From Sorangium sp. (GTDB lineage Bacteria; Myxococcota_A; Polyangia; Polyangiales; Polyangiaceae): 33,964 bases of DNA. The notes beneath the pieces are model-generated. The model saw only the letters and a list, made by a program, of their open reading frames with translations. It was not told the origin of the DNA and did not search any database. Numbering within the stretch: position 1 is the first letter of the stretch; each line of letters begins with the position of its first letter. Shown piece by piece: positions 26,942 to 33,964 of the stretch. Where the stretch lies: assembly GCA_019695485.1 (NCBI GenBank), contig JAEUAF010000646.1:1-33964 (forward strand). The letters are read 5' to 3'. The position numbers were made by a program, and so were the translations under genes.

Positions 26942-28156
26942 ATGGCTGAATTCACCTGGGAAGCCCGCGCCCGCACGGGCGAGCTGCGCAAAGGGGTGAT
27001 GGAGGCGGACAACGAGGACGCCGTCAATCAGCGTTTGCGCCAGCAGCAGCTGAGCCCCGTCAAGGTCGGGCGTAAGCGCAGTCTCGGCAGCATGAGCTTC
27101 GGCTCGGGTGTTTCGACTAAGGACCTCGTCACCTTCACGCGCTTGTTCGCGACCATGATCGACGCTGGCTTGCCGCTCGTTCAATGCCTCGAGATCCTGA
27201 GCAACCAGCAGCCGAATCAGCACTTTGCGGGGGTGCTCAAGGATATCCGCGGTTCTGTCGAGGGTGGCTCGACTTTCAGTGAGGCGCTGCGTCGCCACCC
27301 CAAGGTGTTCGACGAGCTCTTCGTGAACCTGACCCACGCCGGCGAGGTCGGCGGCATTCTGGACAGCATCTTGAACCGGCTCTCGGTTTACCTCGAGAAG
27401 CGCCAAAAGCTGATTCGGCAGGTGCGCGGCGCGCTCGTTTACCCGTCCATCGTCGTCGTGATCGCTGGCGGCGTGATGACGGTCCTGCTCACGTTCGTGA
27501 TTCCGGCGTTCGAGATGATGTTCAAGGACTTCGGCGGCGGCAAAGAGAACCTGCCGAAATTGACGCAGATCGTCGTCGACACCTCGCACTTCTTCGTGAC
27601 CGCGCTGCCCGCGCTGTTGGTTGGTGGCTTGCTCGCCGCGGTCGGCCTTGTCTACGGATATCGCACGCCGCGTGGAAAGCGCTTCGCTCATCGCTCGATG
27701 CTGAAGCTGCCGGTGATGGGTTCCGTGCTGCGAAAGATCGCCGTGGCGCGCTTCACCCGTACGCTGGGCACGCTGCTCCAGTCGGGCGTGCCGATCCTGG
27801 ATGCCCTCGAGATTTGCGCCAAGACCTCCGGCAACGTGATCGTCGAGAGCGGCATCATGTCCGTGCGCCAAGCCATCAGCGAGGGCCGCAACATGGCCGA
27901 GCCGTTGATGCAGACCCAGATCTTTCCAGACATGGTCGTGCAGATGATCGCCGTCGGCGAGCAGACCGGCGCGCTCGACCAGATGCTCAATAAGATCGCC
28001 GATTTCTACGAGGAAGAGACCGACGTCGCGGTAGCGGCCATGACCGCTGCCCTCGAACCGATCATGATGGTCGGCGTGGGCGGCATGGTCGGAGTCGTGC
28101 TGGTCTCGATGTACCTACCGATCTTTTCACTCGCGGGTAACATCAAGGCCGAGTGA
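26942..28156 (+). CDS. pilC: Type IV pilus inner-membrane platform protein PilC (GspF family)
   Basis: MAEFTWEARARTGELRKGVMEADNEDAVNQRLRQQQLSPVKV; DLVTFTRLFATMIDAGLPLVQCLEIL; FTRTLGTLLQSGVPILDALEI; adjacency to a PilS-like kinase. Confidence 0.93.
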   Translation: MAEFTWEARARTGELRKGVMEADNEDAVNQRLRQQQLSPVKVGRKRSLGSMSFGSGVSTKDLVTFTRLFATMIDAGLPLVQCLEILSNQQPNQHFAGVLKDIRGSVEGGSTFSEALRRHPKVFDELFVNLTHAGEVGGILDSILNRLSVYLEKRQKLIRQVRGALVYPSIVVVIAGGVMTVLLTFVIPAFEMMFKDFGGGKENLPKLTQIVVDTSHFFVTALPALLVGGLLAAVGLVYGYRTPRGKRFAHRSMLKLPVMGSVLRKIAVARFTRTLGTLLQSGVPILDALEICAKTSGNVIVESGIMSVRQAISEGRNMAEPLMQTQIFPDMVVQMIAVGEQTGALDQMLNKIADFYEEETDVAVAAMTAALEPIMMVGVGGMVGVVLVSMYLPIFSLAGNIKAE

Positions 28157-29496
28157 AGCGCATCCCGCTCGGGCTCCCGGAAATCGTCAGCTCAGGTCCT
28201 CTGGCTCGCCGTCTGGCTTGGCTGACGGGTGCGCGCCTTTTGTTTCTCACCATCGCGCTCGCGCTCGTGGGCATGTTCTACCTGCGCGATGTGTACGATA
28301 CGGGTTCCTACACGCTGCGCGTGAGCCTCGCGACTCTTGCCTTGTCGTTTGCCGTGGCCGCCGTGTATGCCGGCGTTCTTCGCAGCGGTCGCGGGCTCGA
28401 GCGGCTCGCCTACGTCCAGGTCGTGCTGGACCAGGTCACCTGGACCGTCGTCGCCTATTTGACGGGCGGGATTACCAGCGGGGCCACCTCGTTTTATGGA
28501 CTGAGTTGCCTGTTGGGGGCGAGCCTGAGCGGGATGCGCGGGGCAGCCGCCGCTGCTGTCGGCGCCGGCATCTCGTATGGCGGGCTCGTCTTGGCGCTGC
28601 AGCGGGGTTGGCTGAAGCCGCCCGTCGATCAAGCCTCGAGCCTTTATCTCGTTTCGTCGGATGAAGTCTCGTTCTACGTCATCGTCAACCTGCTCGTGTT
28701 GGTGGTGGTCTCGCTGCTGGCGGGGACCTTGGTCGAGCGCTTGCGCTGGACAGGTGGTGAGCTCGTACTGGCGACGGAGCGGGCTGATCGTGCCGAACGC
28801 ATGGCGGCGCTCGGTAGGCTCGCGACCGGCTTGGCGCACGAGATCAGAAATCCCCTCGGCTCGATCGCCGGCTGCATCCAGCTGCTCAAAACTGCTCCGA
28901 GCCTGTGCGAAGAGGACCGACGGCTCTGCGACATCATTCAGCGCGAAGCGGCTCGCCTGAATGATCTGGTCACCGACATGGTGGATCTGTCGCGGCCGCG
29001 TACGCCGCTGCTGGTAAACGTCGACGTCGCCAGCATCGCGCGCGAGGTCGTCGTTCTGGCTTCGGGGTCTGGGCGCGCCGTGTCCGACGTCAACGTGCGC
29101 TACGAGGGGTTGAGCTCCGCGCCGGTGCGCGCGGACGGTGCCCAGCTGCGTCAGCTAGTGTGGAACTTGGTGCGCAACGCGGTGCAAGCCTCGCGCCCCT
29201 CGGACACCGTCGTCGTGGCCACGCGACGCACGGAGGCCGGCGTCATCGAACTCAGCGTGGTGGATCAGGGACCCGGCATCGACGATGCTGCCCGAGAGCG
29301 ACTCTTCGACGCGTTCTTCACGACTCGGTCGCAAGGCACAGGCGTCGGACTCGCGGTGGTCAAACGTATCGCCGACGACCACGGCTTTACAATCCAGGTG
29401 GATAGCTCGGCAGGTCAGGGGGCGGCTTTTCGCGTGACTTTGGAAGGGCCGCGCAGCGAACCGCCACCCCCGGGGGACGCGATTCAGCTCGGCTGA
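28153..29496 (+). CDS. pilS: Sensor histidine kinase PilS-like
   Basis: GTG 28153 overlaps the pilC stop (GTGA). N-terminal TM helices; LATGLAHEIRNPLGSIAGCIQLL (H box), QLVWNLVRNAVQAS (N box), VDQGPGIDDAARERLFDAFFTTRSQGTGVGLAVVKRI (G boxes). Confidence 0.9.
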   Translation: MKRIPLGLPEIVSSGPLARRLAWLTGARLLFLTIALALVGMFYLRDVYDTGSYTLRVSLATLALSFAVAAVYAGVLRSGRGLERLAYVQVVLDQVTWTVVAYLTGGITSGATSFYGLSCLLGASLSGMRGAAAAAVGAGISYGGLVLALQRGWLKPPVDQASSLYLVSSDEVSFYVIVNLLVLVVVSLLAGTLVERLRWTGGELVLATERADRAERMAALGRLATGLAHEIRNPLGSIAGCIQLLKTAPSLCEEDRRLCDIIQREAARLNDLVTDMVDLSRPRTPLLVNVDVASIAREVVVLASGSGRAVSDVNVRYEGLSSAPVRADGAQLRQLVWNLVRNAVQASRPSDTVVVATRRTEAGVIELSVVDQGPGIDDAARERLFDAFFTTRSQGTGVGLAVVKRIADDHGFTIQVDSSAGQGAAFRVTLEGPRSEPPPPGDAIQLG

Positions 29497-29618
29497 CAGC
29501 ATTTCGTGGGGCGTTACTGTGCGCGAGGGGCGACGCTGTAGCGATTCGTTCACGACCGGCCTTCGAGTGGAAACGACAGATCTCGCGCGAATGGAGGGCG
29601 CGCGTTGAAGGAAGGGCT

Positions 29619-29634
29619 TGGCATCCCCCTTGCG
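29619..29634 (+). promoter_or_regulatory. Candidate sigma54 (-24/-12) promoter upstream of the mlaC-like gene
   Basis: TGGCATCCCCCTTGCG versus consensus TGGCACGN4TTGCW: TGGCA and TTGC match with exact spacing; about 35 bp upstream of ATG 29669. Confidence 0.55.
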
Positions 29635-29668
29635 TATATCCAGATGACTCCTAGATTCCCGAGGTCCC

Positions 29669-30268
29669 ATGAAAACGCATCGCCTTCGTGCTGTTGCTCT
29701 CTCCGCTGCCCTGATGCTGCTGGCTCCGTTCGCGCATGCGTCGCCCGCTGGCGACTTCGTGCGTGCCAAGCAGACCCAGCTGCTCGACTACATGCGGCAC
29801 GCGAAGACCGCGGAAGACGAAAAGAAGGTACAGGCAGCCTTCGATTCCGCCCTCGACTACGACACGCTCGCCAAGGAGTCCCTGAAGGAAGCTTGGGACG
29901 GCCTCAAGCCTGAAGAGCGCACTGAATTCCAGGGGATTTTGACGAAGCTCGTGCGCGCTGCCTACCGCAAGAGTCTCAAGCGGATTCGCGACTACGACGT
30001 CGAATATGTCGGCGAGTCGAAAGAAGACTCGCGCGCGATCGTGCTCACCCGGGCCAAGAGCACCACCGATAATCGTGAGGAGCCGGTTACCATCAACTAT
30101 GTGGTGAGCCAGGCTTCCGGCGCCTGGCGGATCGTGGATATCGTGACCGAAGGCTCGAGTTTGGTCGGCAATTACCGCAGCCAGTTCCGCCGTATCATCA
30201 AGAAGCAAGGCTTTCCCGAGCTCATCCGGCGCATGAAGACCAAGCTCGAAAAGGGCGACGTCGACTAG
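29669..30268 (+). CDS. mlaC: MlaC/Ttg2D-like phospholipid-binding ABC transporter auxiliary protein
   Basis: Signal peptide MKTHRLRAVALSAALMLLAPFAHA; FDSALDYDTLAKESLKEAWDGLKPEERTEFQGILTKLVRAAYRKSL…YVVSQASGAWRIVDIVTEGSSLVGNYRSQFRRIIKKQGFPELIRRMKTKLEK. Confidence 0.88.
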   Translation: MKTHRLRAVALSAALMLLAPFAHASPAGDFVRAKQTQLLDYMRHAKTAEDEKKVQAAFDSALDYDTLAKESLKEAWDGLKPEERTEFQGILTKLVRAAYRKSLKRIRDYDVEYVGESKEDSRAIVLTRAKSTTDNREEPVTINYVVSQASGAWRIVDIVTEGSSLVGNYRSQFRRIIKKQGFPELIRRMKTKLEKGDVD

Positions 30269-30270
30269 CG

Positions 30271-30322
30271 GGCGGCCAAAACACCCGCTGATTCGGGTTG
30301 TTTCGCGCCCGACTTGGCCGCC
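30271..30322. terminator. Two-tier stem-loop between the mlaC-like and TPR genes (terminator or leader structure)
   Basis: GGCGGCCAA (30271-30279) pairs with TTGGCCGCC (30314-30322), 9 bp perfect, enclosing AACACCCG/CGGGTTGTT (30280-30302) with one bulge. Confidence 0.45.
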
Positions 30323-30353
30323 GGGGGGTTAGCCCTGGTACGATTTCGGCCCC

Positions 30354-32234
30354 TTGGTACCCTCGGCCCACAGCCCCAGCGTCCCCCCCGAGGCGGAACC
30401 CAATTCCGCCTCGGCGAAAGCCATTCTGGCTGAGGACCAGCGCGTTCCCCTGCGCCTGACGGCCCAACGGGGAATGCTGGGGCTCGAGCTCTACGAGACG
30501 GTCGAAATTGGGCCGCTGACGGTCAAGAAGCTCGCGCTAACCCTGCCGGGGTTGACCTTTCCTCTCGATCTTTCGGGGGGCGTGCCCAAGTTTCGGCATC
30601 GCCGGGGGGAGCTCGAGCACCTGACCCTGAGCGTCGAGTTGTCGACCTTGGCTCGCTGGGCGGGGCGCCGAATGGGCTCCGTCTTTGAGCTGCACGGTCG
30701 TCCCCCCGCGCTGTTCCCAGTACCGGGCGGGCTCGGGGTCGGTCTGGTCGGCCCGGGGCAGGCGCTGGCCTTCGATTTGTTGTGGGCCCCGAGCGGGGGC
30801 GATGGGCGTTTCGTGGTGGCACGCGCGCGCGGTGTCGGGTTCGAAGTACCCGCCCTGGCGGTCGCGCTGCGCGTCGTGGGAGCGGTGCTCGGCAAGCTCG
30901 CGAGCCCTCGTGGCCGCAGCGTGCGTTTCATCGACGTGGGTCGGGAGCTCGGCCGAATCCTACTACCTGCCGTTGGGGCCCGCGCGCCATCCGCGGACCG
31001 AGTGCACTTTGCGGGCTTGGTCGTCGCGCGTGAGCACATCGAGGTGGCGCTCGACTCCGCCGCGACCGCTCCAGAGCTCGCCGCGGAAGTCACGCGCGCG
31101 GCCGAGCTCGCCGAGCTTTTGCGCGAGGCGGATGAGCGGCTCGGCGTGGGGGACATCGAGGCTGCGCGCCGCGCCTACGTCACAGCGCTCGAGCAAGCGC
31201 CGCGGCACCCGGAAATCGTGCGCTTGGTCGCCGAAATCGACGCCAAGGTGCGCGGTCGCGCCGAAGCCGCGCTCGGCCTGGTGGTGGAGTGTTTGCCCGC
31301 GACGCAAGCTGGGTTGGTGGGCGCGGAGCTCTTGGCCCAAGTTGGCGACTACAGCGGTGCGCGTCAGGCCGTCGAGGCCGCCGTCAGCAACGAGGTGTTT
31401 GCGCCGCTGGCAGCGCTCAGCTGGCTCAGGCTCGCCGAGCTTCACCCAGACGTCGTCGTGCGCGTCGAAGCGCTGGACCGCGCCGTTGCGCGCGCGCCGG
31501 GCTTGCCTGAGCCACGCTGGGCGCGCTTCGCGGCGCGCGTGGAGCGTGGGGATCTGGAACGTGCGCTATCGGATGCCGAGCACCTCGAAGCCGTCGAGAG
31601 CGGCGCGCGCGCCCGGCATGATGTGTGTCGGCGCGCGGCTCGGCTGCTGCTCGATGCCGGTCATGTTCGCGACGCGGGTCGGCTATTCGAGCGCGCGCTT
31701 CGCTACCTGCCCGATGACGCCACCGCAACGGCCGGGCTGGCGCGCGCGCTTTCCGCGGGTGGGCGCGCGGATCGCGCGCTCGCGCTGTTCGAACGAGCCG
31801 TCGAACTCGGCGAGCACTCGGGGCGCTTCGATGCCGAAGCGCTGATCGACCTCGCGCGCTTGCTCGCCGACCACGCCAAGGATTTGCCGCAGGCGGTTGC
31901 ACGCTTGCGCCAGGTGTCGGCCGCCTCCGAGCGGGTGGTCGAAGCGCGCTACCTGGAGGGGAGCTATCGGGCGCGGCTCGGCGACCGCTCCGGCGCTGCG
32001 CTCGCGTTCGGTCGGATGCGCGAGGCGATCGAGCTTGGCTCGCCGACCGCGCGTGGCCTCTCGGCGTGGTTGCTAGAGGCCGCGGAGAATTCGCTCGGAG
32101 TCGACGACGACGCTCCGGCCGCGGAGCGCCACTTGGCGGTTGCGCTGCGCCTTGCGCCTAGCGACGAGCGCATCGCCCAGCGCTATCGTGAGGTGGCCGC
32201 GCTACTCGCGGATCGGCGCCGTCCCCGACGCTGA
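30354..32234 (+). CDS. Tetratricopeptide-repeat protein with unknown N-terminal region
   Basis: TTG start 30354; LGVGDIEAARRAYVTALEQAPRHPEIVRLVAEID, DAGRLFERALRYLPDDATATAGLARALSAGGRADRALALFERAVELGEH (TPR-like). N-terminal about 230 aa unrecognised. Confidence 0.8.
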   Translation: MVPSAHSPSVPPEAEPNSASAKAILAEDQRVPLRLTAQRGMLGLELYETVEIGPLTVKKLALTLPGLTFPLDLSGGVPKFRHRRGELEHLTLSVELSTLARWAGRRMGSVFELHGRPPALFPVPGGLGVGLVGPGQALAFDLLWAPSGGDGRFVVARARGVGFEVPALAVALRVVGAVLGKLASPRGRSVRFIDVGRELGRILLPAVGARAPSADRVHFAGLVVAREHIEVALDSAATAPELAAEVTRAAELAELLREADERLGVGDIEAARRAYVTALEQAPRHPEIVRLVAEIDAKVRGRAEAALGLVVECLPATQAGLVGAELLAQVGDYSGARQAVEAAVSNEVFAPLAALSWLRLAELHPDVVVRVEALDRAVARAPGLPEPRWARFAARVERGDLERALSDAEHLEAVESGARARHDVCRRAARLLLDAGHVRDAGRLFERALRYLPDDATATAGLARALSAGGRADRALALFERAVELGEHSGRFDAEALIDLARLLADHAKDLPQAVARLRQVSAASERVVEARYLEGSYRARLGDRSGAALAFGRMREAIELGSPTARGLSAWLLEAAENSLGVDDDAPAAERHLAVALRLAPSDERIAQRYREVAALLADRRRPRR

Positions 32235-32264
32235 TTTTGCGCGGCGCATGCCCGCGCGGCGAGG

Positions 32265-32281
32265 CAATCGCGAAGCGATTG
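32265..32281. terminator. Hairpin between convergent TPR and aspartate kinase genes
   Basis: CAATCGC-GAA-GCGATTG, 7-bp perfect stem, 3-nt loop; convergent 3' ends on both sides. Confidence 0.4.
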
Positions 32282-32306
32282 TCGACGTCAAATCACCTGC
32301 GGCGCA

Positions 32307-33503
32307 CTAGGCGGCCTCGACGAACAGCCGGTGCCACGCGCGCTCTGACGCCGCGAGCTCCGCTCGCCGCACCAAAACGGAGAGTCGTAGCCCGCTTCGC
32401 AAGCTGAGTAGCGGTGTGCTCGGCAGCGCGCGCAGAGCCTGAGCCGCGAGCGCATTGAGTTGTTCGCCAGGGCCCACGGCATTGAGCTCCGCGTAGTCTT
32501 CACTGATCTCGAGTTCGGGCACCCCGCGCCGCTCGAGCGCGCGTCGCGCCGCCGGAAAATCGGGCACCGAGGTTAGCGGTACCGTTGCCGTGACGCGCGT
32601 GCCCTGGTCGAGCACATCGCGCACGAAGAGCCCCGCGGTCGAGGCGGCCGCGAGGAGCTCGTCTACGGAGCTCGGGGCTGCGGCGAGCACGGCAAGCTTC
32701 GGGTTCGTCACCACCGCGGCCGTGCGAATTTGCGGGCAATCGGAGATCACGGTTTCTCGACCGCCACCCCCGCGGGCGAAGTCGTCGGTGCGCCGGGCGT
32801 GGATTCGCACCTGATGATCGCGACCCCAGGCGACCGCGCGAGCGTTTAGGACGCGCGCCCCTGCCTCGGCCATCTCGTGTAAGGTTCCGTAGTCGATGGC
32901 CGCGAGGTGGCGCGCGCCGTCGACTTGGTGCGGATCGGCCGTGTAGACACCATCGACATCGCTGTAGATTTCGCAGCGTTGTGCGCCGAGTGCGGCCGCC
33001 AACGCAACGGCGGTCGTGTCCGAGCCGCCGCGGCCGAGCGTGGTGATCTCTCGGTGCGCGCTCACGCCTTGATAACCGGCCACGATGACGACCTGGTTCG
33101 CCTGCAGGGCGGCCTGCACGCGGCCCGGTCGGATGTCGCGGATACGCGCGTCGAAGTGCTCGGGGCTGGTGAGGATCCCCGCCTGAGAGCCCGTGAAGCT
33201 GATGGCTGGTACGCCGCGCGCCTGAATCGCGATCGACAGCAGCGCCATGCTGACACGCTCGCCCGTCGTGACGAGCATATCGAGTTCCCGACGTGGGAGC
33301 TCCGCTGGCGCCCGGGATTCGGTCCGCGCCGAGACTTGGCGAGCGAGCTCGAGAAGCCCCTCTGTGGTTTTTCCCATGGCGCTGACCACGACGACCGGCT
33401 GCTCGCCAGCGGCGCGCGTTCGCACGACCAGATCGGCGACACTGCCCAACTTCTCGAGGTCGCCGAGCGACGATCCGCCGAATTTTTGAACGACGACGGT
33501 CAT
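32307..33503 (-). CDS. lysC: Aspartate kinase
   Basis: Start MTVVVQKFGGSSLGDLEKL (ATG 33503). VSAMGKTT, LVTTGERVSMALL, FTGSQAGI, TTLGRGGSDTTAVALAAALGAQRCEIYSDVDGVYTADP. Confidence 0.95.
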   Translation of the reverse strand: MTVVVQKFGGSSLGDLEKLGSVADLVVRTRAAGEQPVVVVSAMGKTTEGLLELARQVSARTESRAPAELPRRELDMLVTTGERVSMALLSIAIQARGVPAISFTGSQAGILTSPEHFDARIRDIRPGRVQAALQANQVVIVAGYQGVSAHREITTLGRGGSDTTAVALAAALGAQRCEIYSDVDGVYTADPHQVDGARHLAAIDYGTLHEMAEAGARVLNARAVAWGRDHQVRIHARRTDDFARGGGGRETVISDCPQIRTAAVVTNPKLAVLAAAPSSVDELLAAASTAGLFVRDVLDQGTRVTATVPLTSVPDFPAARRALERRGVPELEISEDYAELNAVGPGEQLNALAAQALRALPSTPLLSLRSGLRLSVLVRRAELAASERAWHRLFVEAA

Positions 33504-33645
33504 TCTCTTTTCATACGAGCCGACATGACCACGGGCCAACTTTCGTTCTCCGGGCCGGGCGAGCCCGCGGCTGGTTTTGCCCGTAGCCGCCACCCTTGGG
33601 CGGCGGTAGGCTTCCGGCGCTTTCAGAATTCACGGGGCCTAGACG

Positions 33646-33964
33646 ATGACTCGCTCGATTCTCGCGTTGTGTGTGGTTGCCGCACTCTCGGTCGGTTGCA
33701 AAAACGATCAGGAATGTGACCGGGCGCGTCTGGCTTTGAGCAAGACCTGGCATGGGCTTACCGAGTCGGCTGCACGCCGCCAGCTGGCAGGCATCGATAT
33801 CGAAGGCTGGAAGTTCGTCCAAGACCGGGCGGGTCTTCTCGAAAGTTCCTTCATGACGACGCAGGTCACCTGGGATAGCGCCGACAAGGCTCGCAAGGAG
33901 CTTTCGGCGCGCGTCCCGCATCTCGAGAGTGACGCCGTAGCCAACGTGAACGGCTATCGGCGCT
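33646..33964 (+). CDS. Putative lipoprotein (partial, runs off the window edge)
   Basis: ATG 33646: MTRSILALCVVAALSVGCKNDQECDRARLALSKTWHGLTESAARRQLAGIDIEGWKFVQDRAGLLESSFMTTQVTWDSADKARKEL…; lipobox LSVGC. Missing from the ORF track because no stop lies in the window. Confidence 0.75.
   Translation, partial: MTRSILALCVVAALSVGCKNDQECDRARLALSKTWHGLTESAARRQLAGIDIEGWKFVQDRAGLLESSFMTTQVTWDSADKARKELSARVPHLESDAVANVNGYRR

Noticed and set aside
26918-27871. 317-aa minus-strand ORF opposite pilC
   Set aside because: Antisense shadow ORF of pilC, His/Gln/Arg-rich with no family signature.
33504-33593. N-terminal extension of aspartate kinase in the ORF track
   Set aside because: Canonical VVQKFGGSS begins right after ATG 33503; the extension has no family support.

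Overview
High-GC chromosomal window, about 34 kb, with codon usage and gene content suggesting a myxobacterium-like deltaproteobacterium (taxonomic inference only). It is densely packed with protein-coding genes. I see no rRNA, tRNA, CRISPR array or obvious mobile element. Order of calls: HrpB-type helicase (partial, minus), HAD-IB phosphatase, FAD/NAD-binding amine-oxidase-like protein (minus), divergent SGNH-like lipoprotein, tagaturonate epimerase-like UxaE (apparent frameshift), ROK sugar kinase, a P-loop kinase::LarA-like fusion (minus), DNA polymerase I (minus), Ppx/GppA, Hanks Ser/Thr kinase, TPR/PEGA-like protein with a predicted barrel-like C-terminus, GT2 glycosyltransferase, IHF-alpha, MerR-like regulator (apparent frameshift in a G-run), SSB, lipoprotein, divergent SDR-like protein, two tail-to-tail paralogous SGNH proteins, double-FHA protein, serine beta-lactamase-fold hydrolase, PilC, PilS, MlaC-like protein, TPR protein, aspartate kinase, partial lipoprotein. 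Most interesting observations: (1) a compact predicted sugar-acid locus in which a LarA-type domain is fused to an N-terminal P-loop kinase-like domain beside UxaE and a ROK kinase; (2) a strong sigma54-type promoter match just after pilS and just before a solitary mlaC-like gene; (3) Pol I with its proofreading ligands replaced; (4) convergent overlapping SGNH paralogs linked to FHA and beta-lactamase-fold genes; (5) two frameshifts of the same sign that look like assembly indels or, less likely, recoding. Family calls come from reading motifs by eye; no searches were run.
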